Assembly: GCA_046704085.1 (NCBI GenBank)
Contig: JBJKSJ010000371.1
Coordinates: forward strand, 1-17,849
Origin: DATBHW01 sp046704085
GTDB lineage: Bacteria; Chloroflexota; Ktedonobacteria; Ktedonobacterales; DATBGS01
DNA: 17,849 bases
Reading direction: 5' to 3'
Below, piece after piece: positions 6,337 to 14,050 of this stretch. The notes beneath the pieces were generated by a model. That model ran no database searches and had not been told where the DNA came from. It saw only the letters and a program-made list of their open reading frames with translations. How positions within the stretch are numbered: the stretch's first letter is position 1; each line of letters begins with the position of its first letter. A program made the position numbers and the translations under genes.

Positions 6337-9105
6337 TTAGAGGTAATCTGCTGTTGAAGAGGCGGGCGCCTCTGGGGCCAGCGGCAGCCGAAACCAGAAG
6401 GTCGCTCCTTCGCCGGGCGCGCTCTGGACGCCTACCTGGCCCTGATGCCGCTCGATGATGGTCCGGCAAATATAGAGACCCAGCCCCAGCCCCACGCCAC
6501 TGCCGCTCTGGACGGTGATCCCAGAGACACGGTGGAAACGCTCCCAAACGCGCGAGTGTTCCTCTGGCGGTAGCCCCGGCCCCTGATCGCTCACAGACAC
6601 CTGTGCTTGCCCTGCTTCCACCCGCAGGCGCACCTGCACCGGCCGATCCTTGGGAGCGTATTTGAGGGCGTTGGTCAGGTAGTTGTTCACCACCTGCCTG
6701 ATCCGGTCGGCATCGGCCAGAACTGGCGCCGACTCACTCGCAAGGTGCAGCCCGATGGTGCGGCCAGGCCAGGCAACCTGTTGTTCTTGTACGGCGTCGC
6801 GCACGATGACGGCCAGATCACACGGGGCGGGCGTCAGTTCCAATCGCTCGGCCTCGATACGCGCAATATCCAGTAAGTCACCAATGAGACGGTTGAGCCG
6901 CCTGACCTGAGTGATAGCGCGTTCCAATGTTTCCTGAAAGGCGGTAAGTTTACCCGGCAGGTCTGTCGCCTGCATCTCCTGCTCCGTCACATTGGTGATC
7001 ATGCGGCGTAGCTGAAGTTGGCTCCGCTGGATATACGCGCTGACGCTGGTCAATGGCGTGCGCAGTTCGTGGCTGACGATGCTGAGGAACTCGCTCATCT
7101 GGCGATTCGCCTCGCGCAGCGCCAGTTCGTTCGCCCGTGCCTCCTCGCGCTGGCGCAGCAGCCGCTCGCGTTCCATCACCACCGCCGTTAGCGTGCCCAC
7201 CGCCGTCGCCAGCCCCAGTTCCTGCTCCGTGTAATGATGCTCGGCGCCACTGTGGTCAAGCGTCATGATGCCTGTCAGGCGCTCTCCACTGCGCAGCGGC
7301 ACTGTCAGGAAGGTACTGATGTTGTACGGATTTGGCATTTCGTTGAACGGCGGCTGGCGCATATCGATGAGCAGTGATTCCCCCCGGCGCAACTGCTCCA
7401 CCAGTTCAGGCATAGGGCTGTCGCTCAGGCGCGCATCCGCTGGCTGGCTCTCCCACCATTCGCGCTCCTGATCTGGCGGCAGCCCCACCACTGCCAGCGG
7501 GCGCATGAGTTCTGTCTCTGGCTCAACGAGGACGATGCCAATGCGCGAACAACCCAGCACCGTCTGGGTCAGTTCTGCCAGTTGCCGCGCCACTTCCCCG
7601 GCGCTGTTGGGGAAAGGTTCGCTCAGAATGTCAGGTCCAGAGGGAATCTTGACCAGCAGTTCCGCCATCGCCAGCAGCGCTTCGAGTACCCGGTGGGTGC
7701 GCTGTTCCAGCAGGCGGCGCTCGGTCATATCGCGGTAGAGCAGCACAGCGCCCGCGATGCGCCCCTCGGCATCGCGGATGGGCGCTCCACTGACGTTGAA
7801 GTGCATTTCACTGCCATCACGCACGTGCATCGTAATGTCTGCGTTGCTCGCGCCAGTCAGCACCTCTCCAGCCAGGACACGCGATTGCGGCCACTCTGCC
7901 AGCGTCAGCAGTTGTCCCTGCTCATTAAAAAGCCGGGTCAGGAGAGCGCGCTCGGGCAGCGTCAGTGTCACATACCCAGGAGGAAAGCCCTGCTCCACCT
8001 GCCTACGGAACGTCTCGTTCATGCCCACAATCCGCCCCTGCGCATCCAGAACAATCAGGCTATCAGTAATGGTATCAAACGTAGCCTGAAGGCGGCTGGC
8101 GTGTTCTGCTGCCTCGCGCTCGGCCCGACGAAGCGCCGTGACATCGTGAGTAACCGAGACGGCTCCTTCCACCTGGCCCGCCGCGTTATAGAAAGGGGCC
8201 GAGCCAATCAAAAGGAATCGCTCTCCGTCTGACGGGTCATGCGTAATCACCTCCAGACCAGTGACCACCTCCCCGCGCAGCGCCCGCGCCACTGGAAGCT
8301 CTTCTACAGGAACGCGCTCGCCAGTCAACCTGGATGGTTGATAGATTTTGGGAATTTCAGCCAGGGTTTCGCCTCCGCGCCCCGGACCTACCGACTCTTT
8401 GCTGAGTTGGTTGAGTTGTGTGCTGGTTCCCTGCGCGTCGAAAAGGGCGATCATCACCGGGGCAGCCTCGAAGATGGCCTCCAACTGGCTGGCGCGTCTG
8501 GCGGCCTCAGCGCGGGCCTCCTGTTCGGCCCGGTAGAGGCGGGCATGGTCAATCGCCAGGGCCAGCCGATGGGCGATCATCTCCAGCAGGCGCGCGTCCT
8601 CCTCGGTAAAGCGGTGTGGGTGCATAGTATCCATGTGGATGACGCCCAGCACCCGGTCATGCACCAGCAAAGGCACGCCCACCAGCGAGCGGAAATGCTC
8701 CTGGAGGAAGAGGTTGGCAACCTCCACTTGGGAGAGATCGTCAATAATCCTTGGGGTTTTGGTGGCGGCAATACTCCCGGCCACGCCCTTCCCAATGGGA
8801 ATATGCACCAGGGGGATGACGGCTTCTTCTGGTCCCTCAACAGTATGGAGGGTAAGTTCCTTGCCTTCTGAGTCCAGCAGCAGGATCGCCACGTTATCCA
8901 CCTGCAACAGGTCACGCATCTGCCGCAGGCTCTCGCGCAGGAGATCCTCCAGTTCCAGATGCGTCAGGGCGATATCGCTCACTGCCTGAAGTACTCGAAG
9001 TTGCTGCATGGTGGCATCAGCCTGCGCGTCGGCATTGCGCTCCTCTGGGCGCTTGGTGGGGTGAGGCGAGGAAGCGTGCCGAGTGGGAAGATGGTCTGTG
9101 CCCAT
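6337..9105 (-). CDS. Soluble sensor histidine kinase, GAF-PAS-PAS-GAF-HisKA-HATPase
   Basis: A 922-residue signal-transducing kinase without any membrane segment, so it senses something in the cytoplasm. The domain order is: GAF (about 40-195), PAS (about 205-325), PAS (about 337-465), GAF (about 500-650), a coiled linker, then the kinase core. The H-box is S-H-E-L-R-T-P with phospho-acceptor H679. The ATP domain has the N-box N-N-Y-L-T-N-A-L (N808, N812), the G1 box D-Q-G-P-G (840-844), F-box W-E-R-F (854-857) and G2 box G-V-G-L-G-L-G-L (870-877). GGAGG lies 5 nt before ATG 9105; the adjacent GTG at 9108 is too close to it. No response regulator lies next to it, so its partner is elsewhere. 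GAF/PAS ligands (haem, flavin, small molecule) cannot be told from sequence. Confidence 0.92.
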   Translation of the reverse strand: MGTDHLPTRHASSPHPTKRPEERNADAQADATMQQLRVLQAVSDIALTHLELEDLLRESLRQMRDLLQVDNVAILLLDSEGKELTLHTVEGPEEAVIPLVHIPIGKGVAGSIAATKTPRIIDDLSQVEVANLFLQEHFRSLVGVPLLVHDRVLGVIHMDTMHPHRFTEEDARLLEMIAHRLALAIDHARLYRAEQEARAEAARRASQLEAIFEAAPVMIALFDAQGTSTQLNQLSKESVGPGRGGETLAEIPKIYQPSRLTGERVPVEELPVARALRGEVVTGLEVITHDPSDGERFLLIGSAPFYNAAGQVEGAVSVTHDVTALRRAEREAAEHASRLQATFDTITDSLIVLDAQGRIVGMNETFRRQVEQGFPPGYVTLTLPERALLTRLFNEQGQLLTLAEWPQSRVLAGEVLTGASNADITMHVRDGSEMHFNVSGAPIRDAEGRIAGAVLLYRDMTERRLLEQRTHRVLEALLAMAELLVKIPSGPDILSEPFPNSAGEVARQLAELTQTVLGCSRIGIVLVEPETELMRPLAVVGLPPDQEREWWESQPADARLSDSPMPELVEQLRRGESLLIDMRQPPFNEMPNPYNISTFLTVPLRSGERLTGIMTLDHSGAEHHYTEQELGLATAVGTLTAVVMERERLLRQREEARANELALREANRQMSEFLSIVSHELRTPLTSVSAYIQRSQLQLRRMITNVTEQEMQATDLPGKLTAFQETLERAITQVRRLNRLIGDLLDIARIEAERLELTPAPCDLAVIVRDAVQEQQVAWPGRTIGLHLASESAPVLADADRIRQVVNNYLTNALKYAPKDRPVQVRLRVEAGQAQVSVSDQGPGLPPEEHSRVWERFHRVSGITVQSGSGVGLGLGLYICRTIIERHQGQVGVQSAPGEGATFWFRLPLAPEAPASSTADYL

Positions 9106-9714
9106 CACTGCCTCCAGACAGCTTGACTAGTCATAAGCCGCGCGCTCCCAGGTCCAGGGTCTGCCCTCCGCTGGAAGCTTCAGCAGTGTGGCTGGGAAAG
9201 AAACTGGGAAGCGGGTTCTCGGTGTTTCCAATAATGCTTGTATCCGTTATAGCACCTCTGGGGCAGGAAATCAATCAGCGCGTTGTGGAGAAAGAAAGTC
9301 CCGCGAAAACTGGAGTTGAACAACTCCGCAGGCACAGCCTGCGTGCAGCCTGATCATGGAGAAACAATGGGTGGTCATTTGGCGTCTGGCTTAGACTACT
9401 TTCACCAGGGCGCGCACCGCTCCATCTCTGGCACGAAAAAACGGCCAGGCATTCAGGGAACGGGGTGGCGCAGCCTTCAGGCGCGGTTTACGCCACAGGG
9501 GACACGGCAGCCGCCAGACCGTCCAGTGGCGCCGGCTGGTACGGCGCCCTGCTCCGCGCGGGGTCCTGTGGCCGATGCTCCAGGTTCGTGCTATGCTATG
9601 AATGATCGTTCGGCAGTGTGCAAAGCGAGAACGCATGGCAGACCGCGTGGACGAGGCAGCGCCATCAGTCGCAGATGGGAAAAAGAGGGGAAGGCGCAAG
9701 AATTGCATCCCACT
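9106..9714. other. 609-nt intergenic stretch without a convincing gene
   Basis: No frame on either strand here has a recognisable protein pattern or a convincing ribosome binding site. It lies between the histidine kinase start and the stop of the small winged-helix-like gene, both on the minus strand. It contains the tandem hairpins at 9312-9343 and several GC-rich partial palindromes near 9470-9560 (for example two GGCGCC sites). The AT-rich part near 9225-9255 would suit a kinase promoter on the minus strand, but I cannot assign boxes. Confidence 0.5.
9306..9343 (-). terminator. Tandem hairpins ending in TTTT
   Basis: Two perfect 7-bp hairpins stand back to back: CGCAGGC/GCCTGCG (9327-9343, 3-nt loop) and GGAGTTG/CAACTCC (9312-9327, 2-nt loop). 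Read on the minus strand, the second is followed by AG and TTTT (9309-9306). This could end transcripts of the transporter and winged-helix operon, whose last stop codon is about 370 nt upstream. The T-run is short, so termination is only a proposal. Confidence 0.35.
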
Positions 9715-10092
9715 TCAGTCGCCCGCATGCTCCGATGTAGTAGGCTGGCCCACGGGGTTTCTCTCATTCAATGTGGTTCTTGGTGGAGCATACATGTGAT
9801 GCCGCACCCGCCGGATGCGTCCGCGCGCCTTTGCCATCCGCAGGGCGCGCCGGAAGCGCCCTGGCCCCCAGAAGCGAGCGCCAACCAGTTCATAGAGCCG
9901 GTCGCGGGTGACAACGCCCGTCGAGGCAACCGCCCGTGCGATCTGTTCGACCTCATGATCTACATTGAGATCCTGCCGATTTGATGATACCTCCATCTCC
10001 GGGGACCAGATGCTGGCATTTTTATAGCTCGGTCCTGGCCGCAGACGCCCCATAAATCGCTGCACACGCTCGCGCCTTGTTGTATTGCTCAT
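9715..10092 (-). CDS. Small protein with winged-helix-like region, unknown function
   Basis: A 125-residue protein that I do not recognise as a named family. Residues about 46-103 look like a winged helix: a helix ('EVEQIARAVASTG'), a turn and second helix ('VTRDRLYELVGARFWG'), a basic recognition-like helix ('GRFRRALRMAKARG') and a short wing ('RIRRVRHHMYAP'). The N- and C-terminal tails look disordered. The pI is clearly basic, which suits a DNA-binding protein. AGGAG lies 8 nt upstream of ATG 10092. It starts 21 nt after the transporter's stop on the same strand, so the two are probably one transcript, and it might regulate the transporter. That role is inferred from position only. Confidence 0.7.
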   Translation of the reverse strand: MSNTTRRERVQRFMGRLRPGPSYKNASIWSPEMEVSSNRQDLNVDHEVEQIARAVASTGVVTRDRLYELVGARFWGPGRFRRALRMAKARGRIRRVRHHMYAPPRTTLNERNPVGQPTTSEHAGD

Positions 10093-10113
10093 CGCTTGCT
10101 CTCCTGTCCTACG

Positions 10114-11757
10114 CTACTGTGTTGCTAGTGGTTCCTTCTCGGTTGGTTCCTGGTCTCTGCGCCTCTTGCCATCTTCCATAGATGGTTCGTACTGCTGTGT
10201 CCTCGCTCGCGTAGACCATCGTCCTTGAGCCTGCGCTTGCTCAGCTTCCTGCTCCATCTCTTCAGGGGTCTGTGCCTCCTCGCCTTCCACCGCAGACAGG
10301 GGGTTAGCGATGCTTTCCAGCGGTTTCCGCTCCGCATTCACGCCTAAAAATGCCTCGACCACACCGGCAGCAATCATCACGATGGAGCCAATCAAGTAGC
10401 CGTAGAACACGGTTTGCGGATGCCCCGTCCCGATCAGGTTGCCAAAGAGGACCGGACCGATGACCCCACCTATGCCAGTGCCGACGGCATAGAAGAAGGC
10501 AATCGCCATCGAACGAATCTCCAGCGGGAAAATCTCGCTCACCGTCAGGTAGGCCGAACTGGCGCCCGCCGAGGCGAAGAAGAAGATCACGACCCAGGCG
10601 ATGGTCTGGGTGACGGCTGAGAGAATACCTAGCGTGAAGAGATAGCCTGTAATCCCCAGGAACAAGCCAGAGATCACATAGGTGAAGGTAATCATCTTCC
10701 GGCGGCCAATGGTATCGAAGAGTTTGCCAAGGAGCAGTGGCCCCATCACATTCCCTGCGGCAAAGGCGATCAGATAGTAGCCAACTTGATCGCCTGGCAC
10801 ACCATAGAAGGTACTCAGGACCAGCCCGTAGGTGAAGAAGATGGCATTATAGAGAAATGCCTGCCCAATCATCAGCGAGAGGCCCAGAACGGTGCGCTTG
10901 GGATAGACCTTGGCCATCACTCGCGCAATCGTGATAAACCCGGTGCTGTGCCTTGGCCGAATCGTGATCGTACTCTCAGGCTCTGGCAATTCCTGGATGC
11001 CAGTATAGCCCTTGACCTGTTCTTCGATATTGCGCACAATCTCATTTGCCTGGTCTATCCGGTTGTGCAGTATCAGCCAGCGTGGACTCTCAGGGACATA
11101 GTGCCGGACAATCAGCACGATAAAGGCGAGTACTACCCCCAGGCCGAAGCAGAGGCGCCAGCCAATGGTAAGAGGCACCAGATTGGGGTTGAGTAGAAAA
11201 ATGGTGGCGAACGCGCCAAAGATGGTGCCGAACCAGTAGCTGCCATTGATTGCCAGGTCAGTCCAGCCACGCACGCGGGCCGGTATCAATTCGTCAATGG
11301 CCGAATTGATGGCCGCATACTCGCCGCCAATGCCTGTGCCAGTCAAGAAACGGAAGAACGCAAAACTGGCAAAGTTCCAGGAGATGCCAGTGAGCGCCGT
11401 CGCAATCAGATAGACGCCCAGCGTCACCATAAAGAGCCGCTTGCGGCCCAGTCGGTCAGTAAGGTAGCCAAAGAAGAGTGCGCCAAGACAGGCGCCGACG
11501 ATGTAGATCGAGGCGGCTGCGCCAATCTCTCCAGCGGAGAGATTCAGCGTCGCCCTATCGGTCAGGACACTGGCAACGGACCCAACGATGGTGACTTCCA
11601 ACCCATCCAGAATCCAGGTAATTCCCAGGGCAAAGATTATCAGCCAATGCCAGCGGCACCAGGGGAGCCGATCTAGCCGGGCGGGAATATCCGTCTTGAT
11701 GGGCTTAATCGTGCTGTCGGTTCGGTCTCGCGCGAGACCTTTCGCAATGCTGCTCAT
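10114..11757 (-). CDS. MFS transporter, sugar-porter type
   Basis: A 547-residue inner-membrane transporter of the major facilitator superfamily with about 12 hydrophobic segments. Diagnostic motifs are G-Y-L-T-D-R-L-G-R-K-R in the loop after the second segment, the related loop in the second half ('GKLFDTIGRRKM'), P-E-S-P-R-W-L at the end of the first half (a sugar-porter/general substrate transporter signature), and an R-F-L-T-G-T-G-I-G-G-E-Y segment like those of organic-acid or aromatic-acid symporters. The substrate cannot be named. The hydrophilic C-terminal tail of about 80 residues, rich in Glu, Gln and Arg, is longer than usual. ATG 11757 is chosen over an in-frame TTG at 11781, which overlaps the AAGGAG; the spacing from AAGGAG to the ATG is rather long (12 nt). 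Confidence 0.9.
   Translation of the reverse strand: MSSIAKGLARDRTDSTIKPIKTDIPARLDRLPWCRWHWLIIFALGITWILDGLEVTIVGSVASVLTDRATLNLSAGEIGAAASIYIVGACLGALFFGYLTDRLGRKRLFMVTLGVYLIATALTGISWNFASFAFFRFLTGTGIGGEYAAINSAIDELIPARVRGWTDLAINGSYWFGTIFGAFATIFLLNPNLVPLTIGWRLCFGLGVVLAFIVLIVRHYVPESPRWLILHNRIDQANEIVRNIEEQVKGYTGIQELPEPESTITIRPRHSTGFITIARVMAKVYPKRTVLGLSLMIGQAFLYNAIFFTYGLVLSTFYGVPGDQVGYYLIAFAAGNVMGPLLLGKLFDTIGRRKMITFTYVISGLFLGITGYLFTLGILSAVTQTIAWVVIFFFASAGASSAYLTVSEIFPLEIRSMAIAFFYAVGTGIGGVIGPVLFGNLIGTGHPQTVFYGYLIGSIVMIAAGVVEAFLGVNAERKPLESIANPLSAVEGEEAQTPEEMEQEAEQAQAQGRWSTRARTQQYEPSMEDGKRRRDQEPTEKEPLATQ
11724..11739. repeat. 16-bp perfect palindrome inside the MFS start region
   Basis: GGTCTCGC (11724-11731) is followed directly by its reverse complement, GCGAGACC, within codons 7-12 of the transporter. 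Its core TCGCGCGA is repeated at 11787-11794, 59 bp away, on the other side of the start codon. Confidence 0.5.
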
Positions 11758-11784
11758 AAACCAGAATCGCTCCTTCCGCAAGCT

Positions 11785-11800
11785 TATCGCGCGAGCGATA
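11785..11800. promoter_or_regulatory. Inverted repeat in the MFS 5' untranslated region
   Basis: TATCGC (11785-11790) and GCGATA (11795-11800) are separated by GCGA. The middle forms the palindrome TCGCGCGA, the same core found at 11728-11735 inside the gene. It lies just upstream of the AAGGAG of the transporter and could be an operator or an mRNA hairpin. Confidence 0.35.
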
Positions 11801-11825
11801 GATGCTGCGCCAGGAGCGGTCTGGT

Positions 11826-11853
11826 CTCATAACAAAAGCCATGCAAGCATCAA
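11826..11853 (-). promoter_or_regulatory. Probable MFS promoter
   Basis: On the minus strand TTGATG (11853-11848) and TATGAG (11831-11826) are 16 nt apart, and the -10 box is preceded by TGT, an extended -10 feature. Transcription would start near 11819, giving a leader of about 60 nt that contains the inverted repeat at 11785-11800. Confidence 0.35.
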
Positions 11854-11984
11854 TGCCTGCTCATTACGTGCGTCTTTCCCTGCGCCTCCGCACCCTTCGC
11901 TCGCTTAATGATAGGGATGGCGACTACGCTTTTGGATACGGAATTGCACATCATGTGCCACCTTGCCTGTTCGTCTGCTTTGTG

Positions 11985-12185
11985 CTAGCGCCGCGCCTCT
12001 TCCAATTGAAACGCTGGCAGGACGTGCTGCCCGTAGAATTCAATGACTTTCATTTGATCCTGCTGCGGGGTATGCACACTGCTCTCCGGCCAGGCGCATC
12101 GCGTGGGGCGCGCTGGCGGCAATAGAGACTCGTCCGCCAGCGCAAAGCCGATCTTTGGGCGCTGGCGTGGGTTGGTTTGCACCAT
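11985..12185 (-). pseudogene. Remnant of a luciferase-like flavin monooxygenase
   Basis: A 66-codon frame that starts with a motif like the N-terminus of luciferase-like (LLM) flavin-dependent oxidoreductases (R-P-K-I-G-F-A-L, about residues 9-16) and ends with one like their C-terminus (K-V-I-E-F-Y-G-Q-H-V-L-P-A-F, about 45-58). The roughly 250-300 residues that make up the barrel in this family are missing, so the frame looks like the two ends left after an internal deletion. GGGAGA lies 9 nt upstream of ATG 12185, so a short peptide may still be made. A perfect 10-bp inverted repeat (12110-12119 with 12134-12143) lies at the junction region. The N-terminal match is short; the C-terminal one is the stronger evidence. 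Confidence 0.4.
12110..12143. repeat. 10-bp perfect inverted repeat
   Basis: GCGCTGGCGG (12110-12119) pairs perfectly with CCGCCAGCGC (12134-12143) across a 14-nt loop. No T-run follows on either side. It sits inside the monooxygenase remnant, between the N-terminal-like and C-terminal-like parts. Confidence 0.5.
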
Positions 12186-12247
12186 CTTATCTGCTCTCCC
12201 GTTTGGTTTTATGCTTCTCCTTCCCCATTGGCAGCGCCCATGCCAAA

Positions 12248-12281
12248 CAGAGCGGAGGCGGCGCGCGCCTGCTCCGCTCTG
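12248..12281 (-). terminator. Strong hairpin after the 141-aa gene
   Basis: CAGAGCGGAG (12248-12257) pairs perfectly with CTCCGCTCTG (12272-12281); three more pairs are possible inside. Read on the minus strand it is followed by TTT. It lies about 60 nt after the stop codon of the 12342-12767 gene. A smaller perfect hairpin, CCAGGC/GCCTGG (12308-12322), lies between them. Confidence 0.42.
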
Positions 12282-12341
12282 ACAGAAGCTCCTGACCTGA
12301 TCATCCTCCAGGCTGAGCCTGGTTGTTGGTTGAACGAATGG

Positions 12342-12767
12342 TTAATTGTTCCGCAGCGTGATGTTGATATTGAGTTGCCGGGCCGCCTTGGATTCCCGGC
12401 GGACGGCTTTGCCAGCGCGCAGGTTGCGCGCGTTGGCGCGGTCTTTCTGTGCTTCCAGATGCACCAGCGGGAAGGGACGGCTGTAGCGCGCCTCGCTGTC
12501 TCTGGCCCACTGCTCGGACTGCTCGGCGCGCGTCTCGTAGGCGCTGGCAAGGATGTCGCGCTTCTCCTGGTCGGGGAGTTCAGAGACGAGCAGGTACGCC
12601 AGCACAAAGTCTGGCTTGCCCTTCTCGCTGTAGACCTGGGCCAGATCAGCCGGGTCGGCTCCGCCATCGACGGCTTTCTGCGCTAACTCGCGGAAGGTCT
12701 CTTTCACCAGAGCGCGGTGTTGGTCATCGAAGCTGGCCGCTGGGGTGGGTTTCGGTGTGTCGGGCAT
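12342..12767 (-). CDS. Conserved-looking hypothetical protein, 141 aa
   Basis: I do not recognise this protein. It is soluble, highly charged and mostly helical by eye. Residues about 10-35 ('SFDDQHRALVKETFRELAQKAVDGG') and about 42-90 look like amphipathic helices, the middle contains 'DFVLAYLLVSELPDQEKRDILASAYE', and the C-terminal third is basic (R-A-N-A-R-N-L-R-A-G-K-A-V-R-R). There is no signal peptide and no Cys. The start ATG 12767 has GGGAGAAGAG upstream at a normal distance. It is divergent from the tgt-like gene and has its own promoter candidate (TTGCGC, 17 nt, TATCAT). Codon use resembles its neighbours, so it is probably a true gene. Confidence 0.7.
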   Translation of the reverse strand: MPDTPKPTPAASFDDQHRALVKETFRELAQKAVDGGADPADLAQVYSEKGKPDFVLAYLLVSELPDQEKRDILASAYETRAEQSEQWARDSEARYSRPFPLVHLEAQKDRANARNLRAGKAVRRESKAARQLNINITLRNN

Positions 12768-12803
12768 GCTTCTCTTCTCCCTGATGTAGACTCACTCTTC
12801 TGG

Positions 12804-12851
12804 ATGATACCGCATGGGGCGGTTGCGCGCAAAGCGTGATATGCTTAATAG
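12804..12851. promoter_or_regulatory. Divergent promoter pair sharing a palindromic -35 region
   Basis: The palindrome TTGCGCGCAA (12823-12832) offers TTGCGC as -35 box in both directions. Minus strand: TTGCGC (12832-12827), 17 nt, TATCAT (12809-12804), serving the 141-aa gene; the -10 is a 5/6 match. Plus strand: TTGCGC (12823-12828), 17 nt, TAATAG (12846-12851), a weak -10, serving the tgt-like gene. Confidence 0.35.
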
Positions 12852-12913
12852 TCAGTAAGGCTCGATGATCTCTCAATACTTGATGTCTCCTGGAGAGTGG
12901 ACAATCCGATTTG

Positions 12914-14050
12914 ATGAAAGCATCCGCTATGGCCTCCGAATTGAATGTGACTCCCGCAAGAACGAGCTTACAATTGCCGCATGGCGCGGTGCGGCTCCCG
13001 GCCTATTTGCCGGATGCCACGCTGGGGGTGGTGCGTGGCGTGGACAGTGTGGACCTGGAAGCCTGCGGCATCGAGGCGGTGGTGATGAACAGCTTCCACC
13101 TGATGCAGCGCCCCGGCTCCTCGACGGTCCAGGCGCTGGGCGGATTGCATCAGATGGCTGGCTGGCAGCGCCCGATTATCACCGATTCCGGCGGGTTCCA
13201 GGCGTATTCGCTCATCCGCCAGAATCCCAAATATGGCTCGCTGAACGACCGGGGCATCACCTTTCAGCCGGATGGCGCGGCGCGCAAGTTTCATTTTTCG
13301 TCGGAGAAAAGCATCCAACTGCAACTCAGTTATGGCGCCGATGTGGTCATCTGCCTCGACGATTGCACGCATGTAGACGACGCGCTGGCGGAACAGCAGG
13401 CGTCGGTGCAGCGCACGATCACTTGGGCCAGGCGCTGCAAGCAGGAGTTTGCGCGCCTGGTGGAACAAAAGCGCCTGCCGCCGGAGCAGCAACCCCTGCT
13501 CTTTGGGGTGATCCAGGGCGGCGGCTCGCGTGAACTGCGCAGGCGCTGCGCGGGCGAACTGCTGGAGATGGGCTTCGATGGTTTTGGCTTTGGCGGCTGG
13601 CCCCTGGATGAGCGGGGAAATCTGCTGAGCGACATCCTGGCCTATACCAGAGAACTCGTGCCGCCAGAGTTGCCCATGCACGCGCTGGGCGTTGGGCATC
13701 CGGCCAATGTGGTGGAGTGTTTCGGGCTAGGATATGATCTCTTCGACAGCGCCATGCCGACGCGCGATGCGCGGCATGGACGGCTCTACATCTTTACCGA
13801 CGAGGCGCGGGCTTCTGCTCAGGAACCAGCAGGCAAATGGTTCTCGTATCTCTACATCAATGACGAGCAGCATATCAAGAGCGATCAGCCGATCTCGCCG
13901 CTCTGTGACTGCCTGTGCTGTTCGCGCTATTCGCGGGGCTATCTGCATCACCTCTTCAAGATCGGCGATAGCCTCTTTATTCGGCTTGCCACGATTCATA
14001 ACCTCCGTTTTATGGCCCAATTGATGGAACGGCTGCGCGCCCATGAATAG
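12914..14050 (+). CDS. Divergent tRNA-guanine transglycosylase
   Basis: A 378-residue member of the TGT family, which swaps guanine for a 7-deazaguanine base in RNA. Conserved features: D-S-G-G-F-Q (D91), L-D-D-C (D150), G-V-I-Q-G-G (198-203), the nucleophile D278 in L-F-D-S-A-M-P-T-R, and the zinc site C331-x-C333-x2-C336 with H362. All catalytic and zinc positions are present, so it should be active. It differs from ordinary bacterial Tgt in the base pocket: the usual G-G-L-A-V-G-E is here G-G-W-P-L-D-E (227-233), and the insert after the nucleophile is unusual. No queA or other queuosine gene lies nearby. The start is uncertain: ATG 12914 is taken, but GGAGAG is 16 nt away, and ATG 12929 or TTG 12911 are alternatives. 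It overlaps the next gene by 8 nt. Confidence 0.88.
   Translation: MKASAMASELNVTPARTSLQLPHGAVRLPAYLPDATLGVVRGVDSVDLEACGIEAVVMNSFHLMQRPGSSTVQALGGLHQMAGWQRPIITDSGGFQAYSLIRQNPKYGSLNDRGITFQPDGAARKFHFSSEKSIQLQLSYGADVVICLDDCTHVDDALAEQQASVQRTITWARRCKQEFARLVEQKRLPPEQQPLLFGVIQGGGSRELRRRCAGELLEMGFDGFGFGGWPLDERGNLLSDILAYTRELVPPELPMHALGVGHPANVVECFGLGYDLFDSAMPTRDARHGRLYIFTDEARASAQEPAGKWFSYLYINDEQHIKSDQPISPLCDCLCCSRYSRGYLHHLFKIGDSLFIRLATIHNLRFMAQLMERLRAHE

Noticed and set aside
9283..9984. 233-codon plus-strand frame
   Set aside because: No motif, no convincing start site, and its second half is antisense to the winged-helix-like gene.
12914..14050. DpdA (DNA deazaguanine insertion enzyme) instead of TGT
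   Set aside because: The length, DSGGFQ motif, nucleophile context and zinc ligand spacing follow tRNA TGT, and no dpd cluster genes are nearby.
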